From CAMNAO01 sp045605145 (GTDB lineage Bacteria; Bacillota; Clostridia; Oscillospirales; Oscillospiraceae), in NCBI GenBank assembly GCA_045605145.1, contig JAZUPH010000043.1, positions 1 to 11,045 on the forward strand: a DNA stretch of 11,045 nt. The letters run 5' to 3'. The translations under genes were made by a program, and so were the position numbers. This document shows positions 5,710 through 11,045 of the stretch, piece after piece. Under the pieces are notes generated by a model. The model saw only the letters and a program-made list of their open reading frames with translations. It was not told the origin of the DNA and ran no database searches. Position 1 is the stretch's first letter; the number at the start of each line of letters is the position of its first letter.

Positions 5710-6906
5710 ATGAGAGCAAAGAAGCTGAGCGTTATCCTGATTATCGCCCTGCTGTTGGCAGCCATATCCCCCGCCGCACTTGCCGCACCCGGCGGCAGCG
5801 CCATGGAAGGGCTTGTTCTGCTGTACGGCGCGGATGAAGAGGGCAACAACGTAAGCGGTAATTACTGGAACGGTTTCGTAGTGGCCGACCCAGACGGACA
5901 GCAGTACGTCATTGCCGGCAGCGGCTCGTACCTTGACTTTGTGGGTCAGGGCGACACCGTCATCACCCCCACCGCATTCACCGACGAGGGTTCATGCGCC
6001 ATAACCGCCACCGTGTACGACATATCCGCAGGCGTGGCGCTGTATAAGGTGGATGGCAGCATCCCCGGCGCAACTGCATTGTATATGGCCGACTCGACCC
6101 GCATTGACATCGGCGGCGAGGTGAAGGTGGTTGGCTTCGACTGGACAAGGCTGTCCGGCTCCAACACCAGGGCCATGCACAGCTCATTCGACACCACCGT
6201 ATCCGCCTCGTTTGAGGGTGAGAAGTACACCTTCTATACTCTGGCAGACGCGGCGGCCAGTGCCGATTGGGAGAGCGCCGCAGTGGTCAATGAGGACGGA
6301 CATGTTGTGGGCATTTTCGTTGCCGACAGCGATCTGACCACCTTCTTCCCGGTGGATGTTATCATCAGCGCCCTGGGATATAAAGAGGGCACCCATGTTA
6401 CCGCCCCCAACGAGGACGGTCCGGGTGTCGGCCTTATTGTAACGCTTGTACTGATCGCGGCGCTCGCCGTGATACTTGGCTACAGCTACCTGTCCTACCG
6501 CAGGAAGGTGGCGGCAGGTCATCTGCCCGACAACAGGAAGAACAGACGCGGTGAGGATGATTCGGATATTCCCATGGCCGGCAACTACCATCCGGGTGAG
6601 CGGCTGTGCATCATCGGCATTTCCGGCTACTACGCGGGGCAGAAGTTCCGCATCAACGGTGAGGTCACCATCGGCCGCTCCGCCGCCCGCTGCAATCTGG
6701 TATTCCCCGACAGCACCCGCGGCATGAGCAGCGTACACTGCATGATCCGCCAGCGCGGCGGTCAGCTTGAGGTGAAGGATCTTGGCTCCACCAGCGGCAC
6801 CTTCTGCCGCGGACTGCAGGTGGCACCCAACACATCGGTGATGCTCTCACCGGGTGAGCGCTTCTATCTCGGCGGGCCCCAGACCACCTTTGAGGTATCC
6901 CTGTAA
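5710..6906 (+). CDS. membrane protein: degenerate trypsin-like domain - TM - FHA domain
   Basis: A 398-aa type I membrane protein. A signal peptide (1-25, MRAKKLSVILIIALLLAA, cleavage after ALA) exports an ectodomain of about 200 residues. One TM helix (about 238-260) is followed by YRRK (positive inside), a basic linker, and a cytoplasmic FHA domain (about 298-397). The ectodomain aligns by eye to the trypsin-like domain of the third operon protein (NGFVVADPDG against SGFAVGKDGA; ESAAVVNEDGHVVGIF against NSGGPLLTEEGFVIGL). The catalytic His is replaced (region AGSGSY), the Asp position reads VALYK, and GNSGGP has become WESAAV, so it is probably a pseudoprotease used for binding. The FHA keeps IGR (R323), SSVH (341 region, H343) and GSTSGT, and so should bind phosphothreonine. 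Start: the ATG at 5710 begins the signal peptide with GGAGG 11 nt upstream; a TTG at 5692 would bury it. First gene of the operon, 32 nt before the kinase. Confidence 0.9.
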   Translation: MRAKKLSVILIIALLLAAISPAALAAPGGSAMEGLVLLYGADEEGNNVSGNYWNGFVVADPDGQQYVIAGSGSYLDFVGQGDTVITPTAFTDEGSCAITATVYDISAGVALYKVDGSIPGATALYMADSTRIDIGGEVKVVGFDWTRLSGSNTRAMHSSFDTTVSASFEGEKYTFYTLADAAASADWESAAVVNEDGHVVGIFVADSDLTTFFPVDVIISALGYKEGTHVTAPNEDGPGVGLIVTLVLIAALAVILGYSYLSYRRKVAAGHLPDNRKNRRGEDDSDIPMAGNYHPGERLCIIGISGYYAGQKFRINGEVTIGRSAARCNLVFPDSTRGMSSVHCMIRQRGGQLEVKDLGSTSGTFCRGLQVAPNTSVMLSPGERFYLGGPQTTFEVSL

Positions 6907-6926
6907 GGCACAAACAAATCTCTTTT

Positions 6927-6932
6927 GGGAGG
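6927..6932 (+). promoter_or_regulatory. ribosome binding site deciding the kinase start
   Basis: GGGAGG abuts the first ATG (6933) with no spacer but lies six nucleotides before the second in-frame ATG (6939). The second ATG is therefore the better start. Confidence 0.7.
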
Positions 6933-6938
6933 ATGAGT

Positions 6939-9362
6939 ATGCAATTTGACATCTGCCCCGGCTGCATGGGCAAACTGAGCGCTCCCGGCCCGTGCCCGAA
7001 GTGCGGCTTTGACGCAGCCGCGTATCAGCCCAAGCCCCATCAGCTTGCGCCCTGCACCATACTCAACGGCAAGTACCTTATCGGCAGGGTGCTGGGACAA
7101 GGCGGCTTCGGCATCACCTATATCGGCCGGGACATGACCCTTGAGCTGACGGTGGCGATAAAAGAATACTTTCCCGCGGGTTTTGTAAGCCGCGACTGCG
7201 CCGTAGGCACAGCTGTGGATTGTGTCGGCGGGCAGCAGGCGCAGGATTTCTTCCTGAGCGGCAAGCAGAAGAGCCTGAACGAGGCGCGCACCATGGCAAA
7301 ATGCGACGGCATACCGGAGATAGTGCGCGTGCGCGACTTTTTTGAGGCCAACAACACCGTTTACATCATCATGGACTACATCGAGGGCGTGACGGTACAG
7401 AAATATCTGCGCAGCAAGGGCGGGCGCATCAGCATGAATGAATGCATCTCCCTTCTTGGCCCCGTTATACGCGCCATGGACACCGTTCACAAGCAGTTCG
7501 GTCTTATACACCGGGACATCAGCCCCGACAACATAATGGTCCTGCCCGACGGCAGAACGCGTCTTCTGGACTTCGGCGCGGCTAAAAGCTCCGCGCCCAG
7601 CGGCAACACCACCGTCGCCCTCACTCTCAAGCGCGGGCTGAGTCCCATTGAGCAGTATTCCGGCAGCGGCGGACAGGGACCGTGGACAGATGTTTACGCC
7701 TTCGCCGCCACGATATACTACTGCATCACCGGCACACTGCCGCCGGAAGCTACCGGCAGGATAGAGGCGGACACTCTCGTGCCGCCGGTGCGTCTTGGCG
7801 CGGTGATCAGCCGCGAGCAGGAGACGGCGCTTATGCGCGCCCTTGCCATCCGCCCCGCTGACCGCTTCCAGTCCATGCGTGACTTCTATCTGGCGCTGAC
7901 CGCCCGCCCGCAGGCGCAGCCGGTCTACGGCGCGCCCGTGAATAATGTAGTCCGCAGTACACCGCCGCAGGCCTATTCTGCGCCGGTACAGCCGGTGCAG
8001 CATCCCACTGCCGCGGCTTACCCCCAGGCGGTCAATGTAAGTGCCGCCCCGCAGCCCATGCAGACCGTGCCCGGCCGGCAGCAGGTGCAGGTCACGCATC
8101 CGGTGCAGGTCATGCACGGCACGCACAGTTCCGGAAAGAAGGGCAATGCCGGACTTATCGCAGGCATTGCGGCCATTCTTGTGATCGCCGCTGTGGGCAT
8201 CGGCATACTGGTCTCGGGCGGCAGCAAAAAAGACGACACCACCCTTCACTCCAGCATGCCCCAGGCCGACAAATATGAGGATAAAGCTGACGAGGGTGAC
8301 GAAATTGACCAGACCGCATCCCTGGGCACACAGGACGGTCAGGCGGATGAACAGTCATCCCAGGCCACTGCAGATACAGAAGTTCCCGCAGCTGCGGAGG
8401 ATGAGGTCGCATCCGAACCTGCACAGGAGCCGACGGAGGAGCCTGCAGAAGAGCCAGAGCCGGTGGTGGTCTATGACCCGCAGGAGACGTGCCTTGCCAA
8501 CAACATCCTCAACGGCAACTTCCTGTTCAGTGTGGAAGGCACCGGTCACGAGAACACCATCTACTACTGCAACGACGACCTTGCGCCATATCTTGAGAAT
8601 GACAACGGCGTGTTCACGCTCAACGACGGCGAGGGCGTGCTGTACATAAACTACACCGACGATTATCTCTATTTTGTGGATTTCTCCGGCAGTGCCGCGC
8701 GCATCTGCCGCACCGACCACTCCGGCGGGGACAAAACCGTCCTCTACTCCACCACGGGGAGCATTATGAACCTGAACTGGTACAACGGCGCCCTGTACTA
8801 CTGTGAGGATGACAGCATGGTATGCCGCCTGTCCGAAAGCGGTAGCCGTCAGGTGCTTTACAGCGGCGGCACGGTGGACGAAATGGTCTGCTGGAAGGGC
8901 GGCATATACTGGCTGGACAATAAGGGTAATCTGATGACCATGCCGGTTGACGGCGGGGAGGCTTCCCTGCTGTACGGCGGCGGAACGGTGTATTTCTTCC
9001 AGTTCTGCGACGACCTGTTGTACTGTGTGCGCGATTATGACATGGCGGTGCTGAGTATGGACGGCAGAGTGGTCGACACCCTGGCCATAAGCACATATTA
9101 CTTCAACATCTATGACGGCGTACTGTACTACTCCGATTACGACGACCACGGCATATACGCCTACGACCTGAGTACCGGCAGGACCGAAAAGCTCATGGAC
9201 GATCCGGGTGGAAATCCCCTCAGGCTGTGCGTCGGCAGATTCAACGGCCGCGTGATCCTGTGGTTCTTCTATAACGACAGCGAGGGTGAGCTCCGCACCG
9301 CTGTGATCGTTGAAAATGAACCAGATTGGGCATTTGCCTACATCAGCGAACTGCTGGGTTAA
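6939..9362 (+). CDS. transmembrane Ser/Thr protein kinase with zinc ribbon and propeller-like ectodomain
   Basis: An 807-aa Hanks-type (PknB-like) kinase that transfers ATP phosphate to Ser/Thr. Domains in order: a short zinc ribbon (C6, C9, C19, C22 as CPGC...CPKC); a kinase domain about 40-320 with P-loop GQGGFG (53-58), VAIK (K75), HRDISPDN (H191, D193, N198), DFG (211-213), and SPIEQ in place of APE, all catalytic residues present; a Pro/Gln/Val-rich linker (about 325-400); one TM helix (about 404-427); an acidic Glu/Pro stalk (to about 508); and an ectodomain of about 300 residues. The ectodomain has six recurring Tyr-rich units (such as NGALYYCEDD, GGIYWLDNKG, DGVLYYSDYDD) about 40 residues apart, consistent with a six-bladed DUF5050-like beta-propeller. 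The topology is kinase inside, sensor outside, without the usual PASTA repeats. Its ligand is unknown. Middle gene of the operon; the flanking genes carry FHA domains that could read its phosphothreonines. Confidence 0.94.
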   Translation: MQFDICPGCMGKLSAPGPCPKCGFDAAAYQPKPHQLAPCTILNGKYLIGRVLGQGGFGITYIGRDMTLELTVAIKEYFPAGFVSRDCAVGTAVDCVGGQQAQDFFLSGKQKSLNEARTMAKCDGIPEIVRVRDFFEANNTVYIIMDYIEGVTVQKYLRSKGGRISMNECISLLGPVIRAMDTVHKQFGLIHRDISPDNIMVLPDGRTRLLDFGAAKSSAPSGNTTVALTLKRGLSPIEQYSGSGGQGPWTDVYAFAATIYYCITGTLPPEATGRIEADTLVPPVRLGAVISREQETALMRALAIRPADRFQSMRDFYLALTARPQAQPVYGAPVNNVVRSTPPQAYSAPVQPVQHPTAAAYPQAVNVSAAPQPMQTVPGRQQVQVTHPVQVMHGTHSSGKKGNAGLIAGIAAILVIAAVGIGILVSGGSKKDDTTLHSSMPQADKYEDKADEGDEIDQTASLGTQDGQADEQSSQATADTEVPAAAEDEVASEPAQEPTEEPAEEPEPVVVYDPQETCLANNILNGNFLFSVEGTGHENTIYYCNDDLAPYLENDNGVFTLNDGEGVLYINYTDDYLYFVDFSGSAARICRTDHSGGDKTVLYSTTGSIMNLNWYNGALYYCEDDSMVCRLSESGSRQVLYSGGTVDEMVCWKGGIYWLDNKGNLMTMPVDGGEASLLYGGGTVYFFQFCDDLLYCVRDYDMAVLSMDGRVVDTLAISTYYFNIYDGVLYYSDYDDHGIYAYDLSTGRTEKLMDDPGGNPLRLCVGRFNGRVILWFFYNDSEGELRTAVIVENEPDWAFAYISELLG

Positions 9363-9405
9363 GGGCGCGGACACATACAAAGAAACAAGGAAAGAGTTGG
9401 GCAAT

Positions 9406-10995
9406 ATGAAAAACAGACTTTTTGCGCGTTTTCTCATCACATTTCTGGCAGTTCTTCTGCTTCTGCCGGCGGGCGTTGGGGCCATGGCCGCATCCAATCA
9501 GGCCGTAAACGAGGCACGCAACGGCGTGGTGCGCATATTCACCGGCCCCTTCAGATATCAGGGGGAAGAGGTTTATTCCACCGGCTCCGGCTTCGCTGTG
9601 GGCAAGGACGGTGCCTCATCCGACATCTTCGTGACCAACTATCATGTTGTGGCCGACGCGCCGGACAGCGTGTATATCGTACTCACCGATGAGAACGGTG
9701 AATTTGTCAAGTGCAGTATCCTGGACTATGACGAAGAGGTGGACTATGCCATCCTAAAGGCAGACAGAGTAATAACCGAGCGCAGCTCACTGCCGGTAAT
9801 GGATACGTCCCAGGTCTATGTGGCGGAGGATGTTTTCGCCCTGGGCTTCCCCGGCACCAGCGACTATTTCACCAAGGGCTACATCGACTCCACCGTTGAT
9901 GACATCACGGTAACCTCCGGCACCGTATCCAAGAAACTCACTGCCGCCGACGGCGTTAACTACATACAGCATGACGCCACCATACACGGCGGCAACTCCG
10001 GCGGCCCTCTGCTGACGGAGGAGGGTTTTGTTATCGGCCTTAACACCCTGGGCTTTGTGGATGCCAGCGGCACCGAGATCGCAGGCGCCAATTACGCGCT
10101 GAGCGTGGACTATATCATCAAAGCTCTGGATAAGCTGGGCATTGAATATGACATCATTGAGTCCCGCGCAGAGCACAATGCCGCCGCGAACACCCCCGCT
10201 CAGGAGGAGCCCAAAGAGGCCGAGACCGTCACGGCACCAGTGGAACCCGAGGAGCCTGAAGAGCCCGAGGAGGACAGGCGCGATGAGGTCGAGGAAGAAG
10301 TCGACAACAGTGCCGACAAGGAGAAGGACAACACCCTTATCATTGTCATCGGCGTGGTGCTGGTGGTGGCCATAGTTGCCGTAGCGATAATCGTAGTAGC
10401 CACGAAGAAAAAGCCCCAGATCATCCGCTATATCCACGCCCCCATGCAGGCCGCTCGTCCCCAGCAGCAGGCAAGACCCGTTCAGCAGCCTGTGCGTCCC
10501 GTGCAGCAGGCGCAGCCCATTCAGCAGCCTGTGCGTCCCCAGCAGCCCTCCCCGACACCCGGTCAGGCCGCAGCTCCCCGCGTGACCCCGTCACAGGCGG
10601 CGGCAGCAAGATATTCCGCTGCACCCACCCCCGCAGCACCCACCCCCGCAGCCGCTCCTGCAACAGCCGGCAGCGCCACAGTGAAGATTCGCGGCGTATC
10701 CGGCCAGTTTAAGGGTAAAGAGGTCAGCAGCAGTTCGCCCATCGTCATCGGCCGTGACGCAAGTCGCTGCACTCTGGTGTTCTCCGCGGATACCGCCGGC
10801 GTCAGCAGCGTGCACTGTGAGATCAGACCCGCAGCAAACGGACAGGCGATACTTATCGACCGCGGCTCCTCTTTCGGCACGATGGTAGGCGGCGTGCGCC
10901 GCGTGCCCAGCGGTCAGCAGGTCACCGTCTCCCCCGGCACGATCATCAGTCTGGGCAGCGATCAGCAGCGCTTCGTCATCAATCCGGAAAGATAA
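9406..10995 (+). CDS. membrane-anchored trypsin-like serine protease - TM - FHA protein
   Basis: A 529-aa protein. A signal peptide (1 to about 29, MKNRLFARFLITFLAVLLLL) leads an extracytoplasmic HtrA/trypsin-like protease domain (about 35-255) with a complete triad: His80 in TNYHVV, Asp113 in EVDYAILK, Ser198 in GGNSGGPLL. There is no PDZ domain. An acidic Glu/Pro stalk (about 265-309), one TM helix (about 310-333) with KKK on the inner side, a Pro/Gln/Arg- then Ala/Pro-rich linker (about 335-432), and a C-terminal FHA domain (about 434-526) follow. The FHA keeps IGR (R450) and SSVHC (H470), but the usual GSxNGT reads GSSFGT. The ATG at 9406 is chosen because the signal peptide starts there. 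A longer in-frame reading from 9310 would overlap the kinase gene, and its extra 32 residues are not signal-like. The ribosome binding site (AAGGAAAGAG) is ordinary and a bit far. Last gene of the operon, 43 nt after the kinase. Substrate unknown. Confidence 0.93.
   Translation: MKNRLFARFLITFLAVLLLLPAGVGAMAASNQAVNEARNGVVRIFTGPFRYQGEEVYSTGSGFAVGKDGASSDIFVTNYHVVADAPDSVYIVLTDENGEFVKCSILDYDEEVDYAILKADRVITERSSLPVMDTSQVYVAEDVFALGFPGTSDYFTKGYIDSTVDDITVTSGTVSKKLTAADGVNYIQHDATIHGGNSGGPLLTEEGFVIGLNTLGFVDASGTEIAGANYALSVDYIIKALDKLGIEYDIIESRAEHNAAANTPAQEEPKEAETVTAPVEPEEPEEPEEDRRDEVEEEVDNSADKEKDNTLIIVIGVVLVVAIVAVAIIVVATKKKPQIIRYIHAPMQAARPQQQARPVQQPVRPVQQAQPIQQPVRPQQPSPTPGQAAAPRVTPSQAAAARYSAAPTPAAPTPAAAPATAGSATVKIRGVSGQFKGKEVSSSSPIVIGRDASRCTLVFSADTAGVSSVHCEIRPAANGQAILIDRGSSFGTMVGGVRRVPSGQQVTVSPGTIISLGSDQQRFVINPER
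10481..10539 (+). repeat. direct repeat coding for the Gln/Pro linker
   Basis: TTCAGCAGCCTGTGCGTCCC occurs at 10481-10500 and again at 10520-10539, 39 nt apart and in frame. It codes for QQPVRP-type units in the cytoplasmic linker of the protease-FHA protein. This suggests recent in-frame duplication and possible length variation between strains. Confidence 0.8.
10621..10650 (+). repeat. 15-bp perfect tandem duplication coding for APTPA
   Basis: GCACCCACCCCCGCA at 10621-10635 is repeated immediately at 10636-10650, in frame, within the Ala/Pro linker just before the FHA domain. It is a likely slippage-prone site that changes linker length by five residues. Confidence 0.85.
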
Positions 10996-11009
10996 TTCTT
11001 ATAATTCTC

Positions 11010-11037
11010 AGTGCCGTACGCCGCCGCGTGCGGCACT
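11010..11037 (+). terminator. rho-independent terminator of the FHA-kinase-protease operon
   Basis: AGTGCCGTACG (11010-11020) pairs with CGTGCGGCACT (11027-11037), an 11-bp stem with one G-U and a 6-nt loop. It is followed by GCTGTGTT at the window end. It lies 14 nt past the last stop codon and marks the end of the operon. Confidence 0.8.
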
Positions 11038-11045
11038 GCTGTGTT

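Noticed and set aside
6864..8249. 461-codon minus-strand open frame over the kinase gene
   Set aside because: Antisense shadow of the kinase domain; no family motifs and no ribosome binding site.
9310..9405. 32-codon upstream extension of the protease-FHA gene
   Set aside because: It overlaps the kinase 3' end and would place a polar stretch before the signal peptide at 9406.
8355..9497. 380-codon minus-strand open frame over the kinase ectodomain
   Set aside because: Antisense shadow of the propeller region; composition is His/Val/Ala-rich noise without motifs.

Overview
The window looks like a chromosomal segment of a fairly GC-rich Clostridia-class Firmicute, most likely a gut-type Oscillospirales/Ruminococcaceae relative. 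This rests on the large SRP RNA with an Alu domain placed directly upstream of dnaX-ybaB, strong AGGAGG-type ribosome binding sites, TTGNNN-17-TATAAT promoters, NADP-type gdhA, and the palindromic intergenic repeats ('TGTCATTGCGAGG...' and 'CTGAGG...GAAGAATCTT') that I recall as common in those genomes. The taxonomic call is inference.

Left third, minus strand (read right to left): an SRP RNA gene (about 3327-3025) with its own promoter, then dnaX (DNA polymerase III tau/gamma), ybaB (nucleoid-associated protein), and gdhA, which is cut by the left edge. gdhA has its own near-consensus promoter. A 10-bp perfect inverted repeat lies at its predicted transcription start and may serve both as operator and as terminator for the dnaX-ybaB transcript.

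Middle (3409-4072): no credible gene. It holds a divergent orphan promoter, a cluster of MITE-like palindromic repeats of at least two families, and the terminator of the next gene. After this come a minus-strand lipoprotein of unknown function and, divergent from it, a plus-strand 231-aa protein resembling the DUF6873/GME-fold family.

Right half, plus strand (5710-10995): a compact three-gene operon ending in a strong terminator, and the most interesting part of the window. Gene 1 is signal peptide - degenerate trypsin-like domain (catalytic triad lost) - TM - cytoplasmic FHA. Gene 2 is zinc ribbon - Ser/Thr kinase - Pro/Gln-rich linker - TM - acidic stalk - propeller-like ectodomain. Gene 3 is signal peptide - intact trypsin-like protease (His80/Asp113/Ser198) - acidic stalk - TM - Pro/Gln/Ala linker - FHA. 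The architecture suggests a membrane signalling module. The kinase would sense something outside through its propeller and phosphorylate threonines inside. Two FHA proteins, one carrying an active and one a dead extracellular protease domain, would then be recruited to the phosphorylated sites. The domain calls are well supported; the joint mechanism is inference.
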